Shown here piece by piece: positions 24,575-34,343 of a stretch of 64,000 bases of DNA (its first letter is position 1; every line of letters begins with the position of its first letter). The notes under the pieces are model-generated. The model was not told the DNA's origin, did no database searches, and saw only the letters and a list, made by a program, of their open reading frames with translations. Made by a program: the position numbers and the translations under genes. The stretch is from Paenibacillus macquariensis (lineage in GTDB: Bacteria > Bacillota > Bacilli > Paenibacillales > Paenibacillaceae): contig NZ_FTNK01000018.1 in the NCBI RefSeq assembly GCF_900156375.1, positions 1-64,000 of the forward strand, written 5' to 3'.

Positions 24575-26560
24575 ATGTCTTCGTTAAGGGTTAAGATGAT
24601 GCAATTGAAAGAGATGCCATTAGATATGGCATTGAAGAAGGTTGTGTTTAAGATCGTACGGCAAATCCGATATGGTATTCGACGTTACTGGATTCTTGCT
24701 GTTCCTATTCAGCTAGACACAGCTCTTCTTACTGGCTTCCAAAGTCGCAGCCGTCATTTGTTTCATATACAGGACAGGGCTCATTATGTAGAGTGTCTGA
24801 AGGAAATGCAACAGGATGAGTCTATTCTTAAAGATGCGGATCGAATCTGCCTTCACCAATTTAATTTGTTAGGTTCTGGAGAGACACAGTTGGGAGAAAA
24901 GTTACCTTGGCACAAGGATTTCAAGACGAATGACCTATGGAAGAATGGATTCTATAAACATATCCAAACTGTTAATTTGAATAATGCTGCGGATGTGAAA
25001 GTGCCTTGGGAGCTTTCACGTTGTCAGCATTTTTTTACGCTTGGTAAAGCTTATTGGTTAACGAGTAATGAGAAATACGCGAAGGAATTTCAGGATCAGT
25101 TGGATGACTGGATGGTTCACAATCCTGTGGAAATGTCCGTGAATTGGACGTGCACAATGGATGTAGCGATTCGTGCGGTGAATTGGATTTCAGGGATTCA
25201 ATTCTTCTTGAATAGCTCATCCATTTCATCGTCATTCTGGGAACGTATACATACTTCATTGTACTTACATGGACAATTCATAATGAACAATTTAGAGAAT
25301 ACAGGAGAACATACAGGAAATCATTATCTAACTAATCTCGTTGGATTAATTGAACTTGGGATCTATTTCGGTGAGTTTAAGATAACAGACAGACGGAGTA
25401 GTAGCAATAACCCACAAGCTTGGCTCCGATATGGACTTGCAGAAATGGAACGGGAGATGTTCATACAAGTCAATAATGACGGATCGAATTATGAAGCTTC
25501 GACATCATATCATCGTTTAGTAACGGAATGTTTCTTATATACGACGGTATTATGCGCTCGTAATGAGATTCATTTCTCTGAAGGCTATATGCAGCGCTTG
25601 GAAAAGATGTGCGAGTTCATCCTACAGATGCAGAAGCCGAATGGGTTAACCCCTATTGTTGGTGATGCAGATGATGGGCGGTTACTGATTGTGTCACAAT
25701 ATAGTTCGTGGGTTCGAAATGATTACCGTCATTTGTTAGCTGTTGCGGGCGAATTCTTCGATCGAGATCACTATCGCATTGCCGGGCGTGATCATCAAGA
25801 GGATGCATTATGGATTACAGGTGGGTTTAAGAACGTTGTTGATTCTGAAGAATCTAGATTACAATCGGTGGCTTATCCGGATGGAGGATATTATCTGCTA
25901 CGTAATGAGCGAGTCTACTGCCTCATTCGCTGTGGCGAGCTGTCCTTCCATGGACAAGGGGCACATAGCCATAATGATCAATTGAGCTTTGAATTACAAA
26001 TTGATGGGCTGGATATTATGATTGATCCCGGATCTTATGTGTATACAGCGGATTACCGAAAGAGGAATTTGTTTCGCAGCACATCCATGCATAATACGAT
26101 AGAAGTGGATGGTGAAGAGCAGAATGACTTTGATGCGTTGGTGCTATTCTTAATGAGAGAGCAGACATTTGCAAATTGTGAAATATTTGATGCTAATCAT
26201 TTTGTCGGAAGCCATGAAGGATACGTGAAGAAGTGTGGTGTCATTCATCAGCGAGAAATTCACTTATCAGATAATACGCTTGAAATCACTGATGTTCTGA
26301 AGCAAATGGAATCTTTGAATACTGACGCTCCTTCTTACTATGCTACATATGTACTGGCCCCTGGTGTGGAGGTTGTTCAACATGAGGAGCACATTGTATT
26401 GCGGCATCAACATCTTACAGTAGAGTTGTCGACTTCCGCTGCGCTAGATATAGAAATACATAACTGTTGGGTATCGAGTCAATATGGTGTTCGTGAATGG
26501 AGCAGGTTGATTCGAATGAAAGGATCTGAGCCTAAGTTACGTACATTGATTCGTTGGTAA
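24575..26560 (+). CDS. Heparinase II/III-family polysaccharide lyase-like protein
   Basis: 661 residues. An N-terminal alpha/alpha toroid domain (about 90-350; SRCQHFFTLGKAYWLT, NWTCTMDVAIRAVNW, NTGEHTGNHYLTNLVGL) and a C-terminal beta domain (about 380-600) with GQGAHSHNDQLSFELQIDGLDIMIDPGSYVYTAD, the heparinase II/III signature with catalytic-type His and Tyr. No signal peptide is apparent, unlike secreted lyases. Such genes are common inside EPS/capsule clusters, where they trim or edit uronic-acid-containing polymer. This fits the uronic acid product expected from the wecC-like gene nearby. Fits in the operon between the dehydrogenase and the CapK-like gene. Confidence 0.85.
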   Translation: MSSLRVKMMQLKEMPLDMALKKVVFKIVRQIRYGIRRYWILAVPIQLDTALLTGFQSRSRHLFHIQDRAHYVECLKEMQQDESILKDADRICLHQFNLLGSGETQLGEKLPWHKDFKTNDLWKNGFYKHIQTVNLNNAADVKVPWELSRCQHFFTLGKAYWLTSNEKYAKEFQDQLDDWMVHNPVEMSVNWTCTMDVAIRAVNWISGIQFFLNSSSISSSFWERIHTSLYLHGQFIMNNLENTGEHTGNHYLTNLVGLIELGIYFGEFKITDRRSSSNNPQAWLRYGLAEMEREMFIQVNNDGSNYEASTSYHRLVTECFLYTTVLCARNEIHFSEGYMQRLEKMCEFILQMQKPNGLTPIVGDADDGRLLIVSQYSSWVRNDYRHLLAVAGEFFDRDHYRIAGRDHQEDALWITGGFKNVVDSEESRLQSVAYPDGGYYLLRNERVYCLIRCGELSFHGQGAHSHNDQLSFELQIDGLDIMIDPGSYVYTADYRKRNLFRSTSMHNTIEVDGEEQNDFDALVLFLMREQTFANCEIFDANHFVGSHEGYVKKCGVIHQREIHLSDNTLEITDVLKQMESLNTDAPSYYATYVLAPGVEVVQHEEHIVLRHQHLTVELSTSAALDIEIHNCWVSSQYGVREWSRLIRMKGSEPKLRTLIRW

Positions 26561-26598
26561 CCGAAGAAATGATTATTTGAAGAGACGAGGGAAATGAA

Positions 26599-27945
26599 AT
26601 GAGTCTTATCAAGGGCATAGCGAAGGGGATTTTGTCGCACTTTCCATATCGATACGTAAATGTCGGAAAGGAATTTTATGATTGGTTGAATAAGTTTGAG
26701 AGCATGAAAGGAATGACTGTTGATGTAATTCGTGAGCATCAGTTCAACTCTTTCGTTAATATGGTGAAGTTAGCTTACGAGGAAACAGATTTCTATCGTA
26801 AATTGTACGATGATCATGGATTTCATCCGAGTCAACTGAAAGACTTTTCAGATATACAGCGAATTCCTGTGATAAACAAAGCTATGGTTAAAGAGAGTGG
26901 TCTTGATATTCTCGTCTCGAAGTATGATCCGAAACGATTATCTATTGGATCAACGAGCGGATCCACAGGAAGCTCATTAACGATATATGCTAATAAGAAG
27001 ATCGATCAACGTGAATGGGCGGCGACATGTTATCTATGGTCAAGTGTTGGATATCGTCCAGGTGACGGACGGGTAGAGCTCAGAGGTTTTTTTCCAGGGG
27101 GAGAAGAGTACACCATGGATCATTATCATCGCGTCCTCCGAATTAATGTCTCCCAGTTAACAAGCAACAATCTTCCAAAGATATTACAACTGATTCATGA
27201 TTCAGGTTACGAATTTATCCATGGATATCCTTCATCCATAAGCCTCTTTTCCAAATTAGTATTAGAGAATAATGTCGTGGAGCAGTATACACCTAGAGCC
27301 ATCTTATTAGCTTCAGAGAGTTTGTACGGGTATCAAATCGATATCATTCGTAAAGCATTTCCCAACGCGAAATTGCACGCGCATTATGGTCAATCTGAGA
27401 AAACCGTCGTAGCTGGGTGGAATGGGGATTCAACAGCGTATAACTTCCTCCCTTTGTATGGATATGTCGAATTTGATAAAGATACAAATGCTATTATTGG
27501 AACATCCTTTATTAATGATGTTATGCCACTTATTCGATATGAGTTGAATGATATCGCATCCCCTGTGATTCCATCGCCAGATGAAATAGCATATTTATTT
27601 CCTACGATTCAGTCGATTGACGGTAGAGTTGGAGAAATCATGTATAAGCCTAATGGGGATATGGTGTCGTCAGCATTAGTAGCTATTGCTGTTCGAGGGA
27701 CGAAGACCGTCACCGCTTGTAAATTAATTCAGCATGAGTACAACGAAATCGAAATGTTGGTAGAATCGTTTCAATCCGAGGATGAGGTTATGGAAGAATT
27801 GAAATTAGTTATGGAGAGGCTTCACTCTATTTTTACAGAATCGATGTTGTTCACTATTCGCATTGTAGATCATATCTCAAGGGGAGCTTCTGGAAAGTTT
27901 AAAAGTGTTGAAGTACGGATAGGGCGAGAAGGAGATATCGCATGA
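26599..27945 (+). CDS. CapK/PaaK-like adenylate-forming enzyme
   Basis: 448 residues. Adenylation-domain P-loop STSGSTGSSLTIYANK (SGSTG at 120-124), RAILLASESLYGYQIDIIRKAFP, an HAHYGQSEKTVVAG loop in place of the usual YG-SE motif, and RISRGASGKFKSVEVRI-like C-terminal end containing the Lys region. Similar to phenylacetate-CoA ligase/coenzyme F390 synthetase and to CapK of capsule clusters. It probably activates a carboxylic acid as an acyl-adenylate or thioester for polysaccharide modification. Its stop overlaps the next glycosyltransferase by 4 bases (ATGA). Two BioF2-like acyltransferases encoded downstream might use its product; that link is inferred. Confidence 0.82.
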   Translation: MSLIKGIAKGILSHFPYRYVNVGKEFYDWLNKFESMKGMTVDVIREHQFNSFVNMVKLAYEETDFYRKLYDDHGFHPSQLKDFSDIQRIPVINKAMVKESGLDILVSKYDPKRLSIGSTSGSTGSSLTIYANKKIDQREWAATCYLWSSVGYRPGDGRVELRGFFPGGEEYTMDHYHRVLRINVSQLTSNNLPKILQLIHDSGYEFIHGYPSSISLFSKLVLENNVVEQYTPRAILLASESLYGYQIDIIRKAFPNAKLHAHYGQSEKTVVAGWNGDSTAYNFLPLYGYVEFDKDTNAIIGTSFINDVMPLIRYELNDIASPVIPSPDEIAYLFPTIQSIDGRVGEIMYKPNGDMVSSALVAIAVRGTKTVTACKLIQHEYNEIEMLVESFQSEDEVMEELKLVMERLHSIFTESMLFTIRIVDHISRGASGKFKSVEVRIGREGDIA

Positions 27946-29060
27946 AAATTGTCATGATTGGACCTATGCCTCCACCTATTGGCGGTATTTCTATTCATAT
28001 CAAACGATTGGTGCAAAGATTAGAGGGAAGAGGGATCGCATGTGATGTTTACAATGAGTCTGATGTAGTTCTCTCACAAGAATGTGTCTACCCCATTGGA
28101 TCTTATAAGAAATTAGCACTGAAGATTCCCTTTATGAAAGGGGATCTTTTTCATTTTCACTCCATTAGTAGGACGGTAAGAATATTACTAGGTTTCTATA
28201 AAATGTGTGGTAAAAAAATAATCCTTACAGTACACGGTGAGAGTTTATTGGATCAAATTACGAGTTCGAATCCGTTGATGAGATTGATATTACTGACAAG
28301 TCTACGATCTATTGATCATATCGTGTGTGTCAATGAAGATAATACTAAGAAACTATTAGCATTAGGTTTCGCTCATCATAAAGTCACAACGATTCCCTCG
28401 TATATTCAACCTGTGGAAAGTGGAGATGATGATGTTGCGATACCAAATGAAGTATATAATTTTATGGCGAAGGCTAATTTTGTAATTACCGCAAATGGAT
28501 ATATTCGGTTTTATCAGGGACAGGACTTGTATGGGGTAGATCTGCTTATTGATCTCCTAAAGGAACTAAGGATAAGGAAGAGAGGGGTTCGTATATTGTT
28601 TGCCCTTCTGGGTGTGTCTGGTCAATGTGTAGAGGAGCAACAGTATTATGATGTTCTTAGGAAGAGGATTAGGGAGTATGGACTGGAAGATGAGTTTCTA
28701 TTCTATGAGGTTGTGAATACGGAATTCTATCCCCTTGTGAAGAAGAGTCATTTGTTTATTCGGCCGACGGTGACTGATGGATATGGTGTTTCTATTGCAG
28801 AAGCCCTCTATAGTTCAATACCTTCAATAGCAAGCGATGTTTGTTTGCGACCTGAGGGGACGAATTTATTTCAATCTCGAAATGGAGGGGAATTATTGCT
28901 AAAAGTACAAGAGGTTATGGAACATTATACGGAACATAAACAAAGGGTCATGAATCTATCGACGAAGGATTATGCATCTGATTTGTTGGATATATATCAG
29001 CAAATTGCAGGACAAAGAGATCCAGAAAGTAACGTGATTCTAGATGAATGTGCAAAATAA
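27942..29060 (+). CDS. GT4-family (GT-B fold) glycosyltransferase
   Basis: 372 residues. N-terminal IVMIGPMPPPIGGISIHIKRLVQRL is the glycine-rich acceptor-side loop typical of GT4 enzymes; the C-terminal part has KKSHLFIRPTVTDGYGVSIAEALYSSIPSIASD, the E-x7-E-like nucleotide-sugar site. No membrane segment. It would add one sugar of the EPS repeat at the inner face of the membrane. Starts four bases inside the CapK-like gene and overlaps the flippase start by 17 bases, so these genes are coupled. Donor and acceptor are not deducible. Confidence 0.87.
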   Translation: MKIVMIGPMPPPIGGISIHIKRLVQRLEGRGIACDVYNESDVVLSQECVYPIGSYKKLALKIPFMKGDLFHFHSISRTVRILLGFYKMCGKKIILTVHGESLLDQITSSNPLMRLILLTSLRSIDHIVCVNEDNTKKLLALGFAHHKVTTIPSYIQPVESGDDDVAIPNEVYNFMAKANFVITANGYIRFYQGQDLYGVDLLIDLLKELRIRKRGVRILFALLGVSGQCVEEQQYYDVLRKRIREYGLEDEFLFYEVVNTEFYPLVKKSHLFIRPTVTDGYGVSIAEALYSSIPSIASDVCLRPEGTNLFQSRNGGELLLKVQEVMEHYTEHKQRVMNLSTKDYASDLLDIYQQIAGQRDPESNVILDECAK

Positions 29061-30540
29061 AAAAATATTTTCCAATGGAATCATTTATTTGTTCTCATCT
29101 GTGTTGACGCAGTTAATTAATCTATTCCTTATTCCGTTGTATACAAGAAATTTATCTCAGGCGGAATACGGGAATTTTGATTTGATTATCAGTGTACAGC
29201 AACTCTTAGGGATTGCTATAACACTAGGTGTATATTCAGGGATGGTTCGGTTCTTTAACGAGTTTGAGGATAAGAACAATTTGAAAAATACTGCGATAAC
29301 ATTTTCGCTTATCTGGGGTAGCTTATGTATCGGAATAGCATATATTGCGAATCCATGGCTCTTTCCTTTATTGTTTGGGCAAGAACCTAATGCTCATATA
29401 TTCATTCCCCTTATCATCATTAGTTCTGTGTGTATTTGTTTGAATACGACCTATTCAAGCTTTCATTCGATGAGGTTTAATGCTTTGAAATCTAGCGCCA
29501 TTCAATTTTCTAGCATTCTTACGACACTCTTTTTTGCAATAATTTTCTTTATAATTTTAAAGATGGGCATTGTAGGAATTCTGATGGCACAGTTTTTTGG
29601 AAATCTAACTGTCTTTATGTTTCTGTTCATTATGGATCTTCGAAATTATAAACCAATGCTTAAGCTAGAACAGTTAAGGAACATGCTTCGTTATGGTTCA
29701 GGGCTTCTGATGGGTGATGTGTCTGCTTGGGTTCTTACATTAAGTGATCGTTTTCTAATCAAGGGATACATGAATCTGTCCTCCGTAGCCGTGTATTCTG
29801 TTGGCTATAAAGTTGGCATGCTAATTAATCCCGTATTTATTAATCCATTTGCATCGGTGTTTACACCTTTCAAGTATGCAGTCTATAAAGAAGCAAATGG
29901 AGCGGAACAAATCGGTAAAATGTTTCGGTTCTACAATGTTATCGGGTGGTTTAGCGTTCTGGGGCTTTCACTTTTTGCTAATATTGCTGTAGATCTGGTT
30001 GCTCCCGTAGAGTATCGTGCAGCGGGAAATTTAGTTCCTATTATTGCACTCTCATATTTCTTATCTGGAGCGATAGCCTTTTATTCGTTGGGGCTTCATA
30101 TTGCGAATAAAGTAAAGATTAATTCGATGATTACGATCTTCGTAGCTCTCATTAATATCGCCGCTAATATCATCTTGATTCCATGGATCGGCATATATGG
30201 GTCGGCCATATCAACGGTTATTGCCTATGTTATAGCGAATGGTGTTTTTTATTATTACGGTTCAAAGTACTATAAGCTTGAATTTGGACTGCTATATCCA
30301 TATAAATTTCTAATCATAACAGGACCTCTTTATGGCGTTTATTTCATCTGTAATCACTTCATTGACTTGATATTTGTTGAGCTATTACTTAACGCGGTCT
30401 TATGCGTCGTATTTGTTCTTTTAATTATCAGATTTAATTTTGTTACAAAAGAAGAACTGGTCGTTGTTCTGAAGCGTTTACGTTCACTATTGCGTAAAAA
30501 AAAAGAGGCAGAGGATAAGGGAGTTCCTTCAGAGTTATGA
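29044..30540 (+). CDS. Wzx-like polysaccharide flippase (MOP superfamily)
   Basis: 498 residues with about 12-14 transmembrane helices. The N-terminus FSNGIIYLFSSVLTQLINLFLIPLYTRNLSQAEYGNFDLIISVQQL is the typical polysaccharide-biosynthesis/MATE-like start; GDVSAWVLTLSDRFLIKGYMN matches the middle of Wzx proteins. It translocates the lipid-linked repeat unit across the membrane, ahead of Wzy-type polymerisation (polymerase starts at 32937). The 17-base overlap with the preceding glycosyltransferase gene and the lack of a good own ribosome binding site suggest translational coupling. The short lysine-rich tail KKKEAEDKG is cytosolic. Confidence 0.9.
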   Translation: MNVQNKKIFSNGIIYLFSSVLTQLINLFLIPLYTRNLSQAEYGNFDLIISVQQLLGIAITLGVYSGMVRFFNEFEDKNNLKNTAITFSLIWGSLCIGIAYIANPWLFPLLFGQEPNAHIFIPLIIISSVCICLNTTYSSFHSMRFNALKSSAIQFSSILTTLFFAIIFFIILKMGIVGILMAQFFGNLTVFMFLFIMDLRNYKPMLKLEQLRNMLRYGSGLLMGDVSAWVLTLSDRFLIKGYMNLSSVAVYSVGYKVGMLINPVFINPFASVFTPFKYAVYKEANGAEQIGKMFRFYNVIGWFSVLGLSLFANIAVDLVAPVEYRAAGNLVPIIALSYFLSGAIAFYSLGLHIANKVKINSMITIFVALINIAANIILIPWIGIYGSAISTVIAYVIANGVFYYYGSKYYKLEFGLLYPYKFLIITGPLYGVYFICNHFIDLIFVELLLNAVLCVVFVLLIIRFNFVTKEELVVVLKRLRSLLRKKKEAEDKGVPSEL

Positions 30541-30576
30541 GTTAAAAATTTATTGTGTAAAGGAGCTAGTTCAGTT

Positions 30577-31698
30577 TTGAGTACTCAAATAAAAATAATT
30601 ACTAAAATGGAAGAGTTTATAAATATTAAAGAGGATTGGGAAAGGTTGGAGAAACAGGATCTAGATGTGACTTACTACAGTACATTTCACTTCAACTATT
30701 GTTGGTGGTTGACATATGGTCAGGATAATCGTAATAAGTTGTTTATCATTTGCTGCTATAGGGATAGCAAGATTGTAGGTATTGCACCGCTTATGATTCG
30801 GGAAATTGATAAAAAAATAATAAAGTGTAATGAGCTTTGTTTCTTAGGAAAAGGAGATTATTTCAACTTTATTCTGGATAGCAGTAAGTTCTCTTCTTTG
30901 ACCATTATCAAAGATATTTTTCATGCGATTGAGGAAAGTTCTGATCGGTGGGACAGAATTGAATTGACACATATACAGAAGGATACACAATTGCTGCGAT
31001 ACTTACTAAGACATGATAAGTATAATCCTCATATCAATTATTTAACGTCATGTCCGCGGATCGATATTCAAGATTTCACCTCATATGAACAATTTGATAA
31101 AGAATTCATGAATACTAAGATGAGGAAAAAGCATGAAAAGTTACGTAGCCAAACGGGATATCGGTTCAAGTTGGTAATGGGTAGCCAGGATGATATTTAT
31201 GAACGAATATCTCAGGTTCACAAAATGGAGAAACAATATTTACAACATGAAAGGGGGAAATCTGAAAGGGGAAGTTTATTTGAAAACAAAAATAATGAAG
31301 AGTTTCTAAAACGATTGTTTAAAGATAATGATCAGGTAATTACGTTTGTTCTTGAAACTGAAGAAGGTGAAATCATAATCTACAATTCCTGTTATTTATA
31401 TAGGAATGTGCTTTATGGGTGGAATACAGCCTATTCTCCAAAGTACTCACATTATCACGGTGTATCGGATGTGATGATGATCGAAATGATTCAGTATTTA
31501 TTTAAAAATGATCATGGAGATCAAATTGATTTCGGAGCTGGAAGTTATTCATGGAAATTCAGATGGACGAGTCGATTTTCAGTGAGTTATTCCTTTTCTA
31601 TGTGGAATCTGCCAACACCCAAAACAAAGTTACTTCGATTTCTTACGAAAACAAGAGGTCTAATTCGGACGGTACGAGGTATGAGTAATGAACATTGA
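30577..31698 (+). CDS. BioF2/FemAB-like GNAT acyltransferase, copy 1
   Basis: About 373 residues from TTG 30577 (AGGAG 11 bases upstream); TTG 30553 is also in frame but lies before the ribosome binding site. The family layout is visible: N-terminal W-rich YYSTFHFNYCWWLTYG, DSKIVGIAPLMI, MNTKMRKKHEKLRSQTGYRFKLV, and the C-terminal acetyl-CoA region SHYHGVSDVMMIEMIQYLF with IDFGAGSYSWKFRW. This is PF13480-type (BioF2-like) and related to FemX aminoacyltransferases. It probably acylates the polysaccharide or its precursor. A paralogue starts at 36721. It overlaps the next gene by 11 bases. Confidence 0.8.
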   Translation: MSTQIKIITKMEEFINIKEDWERLEKQDLDVTYYSTFHFNYCWWLTYGQDNRNKLFIICCYRDSKIVGIAPLMIREIDKKIIKCNELCFLGKGDYFNFILDSSKFSSLTIIKDIFHAIEESSDRWDRIELTHIQKDTQLLRYLLRHDKYNPHINYLTSCPRIDIQDFTSYEQFDKEFMNTKMRKKHEKLRSQTGYRFKLVMGSQDDIYERISQVHKMEKQYLQHERGKSERGSLFENKNNEEFLKRLFKDNDQVITFVLETEEGEIIIYNSCYLYRNVLYGWNTAYSPKYSHYHGVSDVMMIEMIQYLFKNDHGDQIDFGAGSYSWKFRWTSRFSVSYSFSMWNLPTPKTKLLRFLTKTRGLIRTVRGMSNEH

Positions 31699-32926
31699 AA
31701 TTTGTAAATGGTATAACAATGCTAAATCACCTGTGTTGCTGATGATCGATGATCTAGCTAATACCTGGGTAGATACGAATAACAGTGGGTCATTAGATTT
31801 GGGGGAGGATTGGGGGTACTTCAAGAATCAAGAAAATTCGTCGTTTCGTTATTTGAATGATGTGATTTTAAAATACTTCCCTAACATAAAAGTAACTTTT
31901 TTCGTTCCCGTTGGCGTTCGCGTGGGCATACTTGAGAATCCATTGTTCTGTCAATTGTCCCTTCCAATGAACGCGGATGAAGAAAGTAAACAGTTCTTTA
32001 AGTCCATTCATGAAAATCCTAATTTTGAACTTGCTTACCATGGGATTACGCATGGGAAAGTTGGCAAACAGGCTGATGATTTTGTTCAAGAGTGGGCTAC
32101 ATTTATGAGTTTAGATGAAGCGAAGAACACAATAAATGAAGGAATTAGCATTTATCATGATGCTGTCGGAGTTAAACCCCGTGGTGGAAAGTATTGCGGA
32201 TATACTGGTAATGACTTTTCTGATGAGAGTATTAACCAATCTGGATTTTCATGGTGGTTCAGATATTGGAACCGAGGCATTTCAAAAGGTGTAGGGGATA
32301 GTGATATCTGTGGGCAAGACAAGAATCCTATTACGAATTTTGATGTAAAAAGATTTGGGAGCAATCAGGTTATTGATATTCCTTCCACCGTATATGGAGG
32401 ACTTCTGAATGGCGCTCTGAATCCAATGGTTCTATCGGCCAAAGGGATGATAAAGAGGATATTTAAAAAGTCATTTATTCGCTGGAAGTTGCGCGAGATT
32501 GATTATTTATTAGAACATCATTTGGTCATTAGTGTGCAAGAGCATATAGCCCCTTCACGAGATGATGGTAAAAGGCAAAGTCCTAATATATTTGATGATC
32601 AAGGAAGTTTAATAGGTATTTTTCGTTATTTAGAAGATAAAAACGTGTGGTATTGTACGGGAAGTGAACTGGCGGATTATGTGAATCTTCGAGACCATGT
32701 CACTGTGGTAAGTGTGAATGAGAACAGTTTTGTGCTAGAGCACTCGGATCAGTATGGTGATCAATTCATCGCTCTAAAGTTCAGTGAAAATGCACCATTT
32801 CGAATTATGCTTCCTAATAAGATAAACATCAGTGTCAATGAAGGGTTCGCGAACTTGCCTGTCATGAAAGGTGAATATTTGATTATTAAAGATCATAATT
32901 TTTTGGATCTTACAATGAATCGTTAA
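31688..32926 (+). CDS. Polysaccharide deacetylase-like (NodB/GH57-type barrel) protein
   Basis: 412 residues, no signal peptide. The first 250 residues look like a carbohydrate esterase/deacetylase barrel: SPVLLMIDDLANTW (metal-site Asp pair), VTFFVPVG, FELAYHGITHG (His-x3-His metal site) and PRGGKYCGYTGNDFSDES. The last part, from about residue 330, is a beta-rich tail (VTVVSVNENSFVLEHSDQYG) of unknown role. It could deacetylate an N-acetyl group of the EPS, as PNAG deacetylases do. Related uncharacterised proteins occur in capsule loci. It overlaps the preceding acyltransferase by 11 bases and precedes the Wzy-like gene by 10. Confidence 0.65.
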   Translation: MNIEICKWYNNAKSPVLLMIDDLANTWVDTNNSGSLDLGEDWGYFKNQENSSFRYLNDVILKYFPNIKVTFFVPVGVRVGILENPLFCQLSLPMNADEESKQFFKSIHENPNFELAYHGITHGKVGKQADDFVQEWATFMSLDEAKNTINEGISIYHDAVGVKPRGGKYCGYTGNDFSDESINQSGFSWWFRYWNRGISKGVGDSDICGQDKNPITNFDVKRFGSNQVIDIPSTVYGGLLNGALNPMVLSAKGMIKRIFKKSFIRWKLREIDYLLEHHLVISVQEHIAPSRDDGKRQSPNIFDDQGSLIGIFRYLEDKNVWYCTGSELADYVNLRDHVTVVSVNENSFVLEHSDQYGDQFIALKFSENAPFRIMLPNKINISVNEGFANLPVMKGEYLIIKDHNFLDLTMNR

Positions 32927-32936
32927 GAGGGGAACT

Positions 32937-34286
32937 ATGTACTTAATTATCATTTTGCTTTCGATTCCGGTTTTATGGGCGGGTTGTATCTTCGCACTAA
33001 ATGTATTTAAGGGAAACATTATACAGGGTATTCTTCTTGGGATTTTGATATTTGGTATGGTTAGTAACGTTCGATTTAATATCGGTTACCCAAATATTAA
33101 TATTGATATGCCATTCATCATATTGTTTATATACAATTTAGCATTGTTGGCGCATATGATGCTAACTAGTAAAATAAATGAATTAAAATTAGATGATATC
33201 TCAAGAACGCAGCTTAATCGTGTGATTGTAATACTGAGTGGTGTATTGTTAGTGCTCTTTTTACAGGTATACATATCTCAAATATACGACATCGGTCTCT
33301 ATTCATTTCATTTTAATGTTTTCATTAACTTGATTCTCTTGGCATTATTTTTCTACTTTTTATCTGTCAATCAGTTTAGTATCAACACTTTCTTTACGGT
33401 TATCGTCATGTATTCAATATGTAATTCATTATTGGGTGTGTTGCAATATGTGTTTAATCGATCATTTCTTCTATCTAGTGCAAGTGACTCTATTAATTAT
33501 TATGAGGGCGCTGTAGTGACGAAGAGGGTAATGGGATTTGTAGGAGCAAGTAATGGTGCGGGTAATCTGGGAGCTATATTGTTTTCTGTATTATTATATT
33601 ATTTTCTTAAAAAAAAGAATTTGTTCAGTTTTATAGCTGTGTTGTTGAATATTCTATTTGTGGTATTAACCTTTACAAGGATAGGATATTTATCCATTGT
33701 CATTCAATGTCTAATCTTTGTTATTTTCTCTAAAATTCGCGACACTCATCAATTACTTAAAAGGTGTTTGATAGGTATACTCTCCATTTTTGTGGGCGTT
33801 ATTGCATATCTAATATTTTTTGATGATGTATACCAAATTTTATTTATTAATAGGGGAGATACAGAGTCTAATCGATTTGTACAATTTAATGAAGCCTTTC
33901 GGATCATGAAGGAGAATTTATGGTTTGGTGTTGGAGCGGGTCAATATAATTCATATATTGAGGAAAATCACGGAATTCAAGATATCGTGCTGCACTCACA
34001 ATTTATTAATATATTGATCGAACAGGGGCTAATTAGTTTTATATTATTTTCTATGTTATACATCATTCTATTTATTTGGAGCACAAGAATTTTTAAAGAT
34101 GAGGTTTGGCTACCTATTTCATTGATGGTAGGGAACTTTATAGTCGTCAATTTTAATCCCAATCAATATTACAGTATGTGTATTTTGACGTTTTTTATTT
34201 TGATATATGGATTGATTTTTTTGAAGAAGACGAGAGTACAGGAACAGGTGAGTAACCAGTCACAACATAAGATTGTAACTCTTTAA
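32937..34286 (+). CDS. Wzy-like O-antigen polymerase/ligase family membrane protein
   Basis: 449 residues and about 11-12 membrane helices. A long hydrophilic loop late in the protein (FINRGDTESNRFVQFNEAFRIMKENLWFGVGAGQYNSYIEENHG) with R, G-x-GxGQY and a following H (VLHSQFINILIEQGLISF) is the O-antigen ligase/polymerase (PF04932) signature. It polymerises the repeat units flipped by the Wzx-like protein. Codons are noticeably A/T-rich compared with flanking housekeeping genes, as is common for Wzy. GAGGGGAACT precedes the ATG. Confidence 0.85.
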   Translation: MYLIIILLSIPVLWAGCIFALNVFKGNIIQGILLGILIFGMVSNVRFNIGYPNINIDMPFIILFIYNLALLAHMMLTSKINELKLDDISRTQLNRVIVILSGVLLVLFLQVYISQIYDIGLYSFHFNVFINLILLALFFYFLSVNQFSINTFFTVIVMYSICNSLLGVLQYVFNRSFLLSSASDSINYYEGAVVTKRVMGFVGASNGAGNLGAILFSVLLYYFLKKKNLFSFIAVLLNILFVVLTFTRIGYLSIVIQCLIFVIFSKIRDTHQLLKRCLIGILSIFVGVIAYLIFFDDVYQILFINRGDTESNRFVQFNEAFRIMKENLWFGVGAGQYNSYIEENHGIQDIVLHSQFINILIEQGLISFILFSMLYIILFIWSTRIFKDEVWLPISLMVGNFIVVNFNPNQYYSMCILTFFILIYGLIFLKKTRVQEQVSNQSQHKIVTL

Positions 34287-34343
34287 TGACAATCATTCGC
34301 GTTGGAGTAACCGTGTTGTATCAGGAATTGGAGGAAGCCGTAC

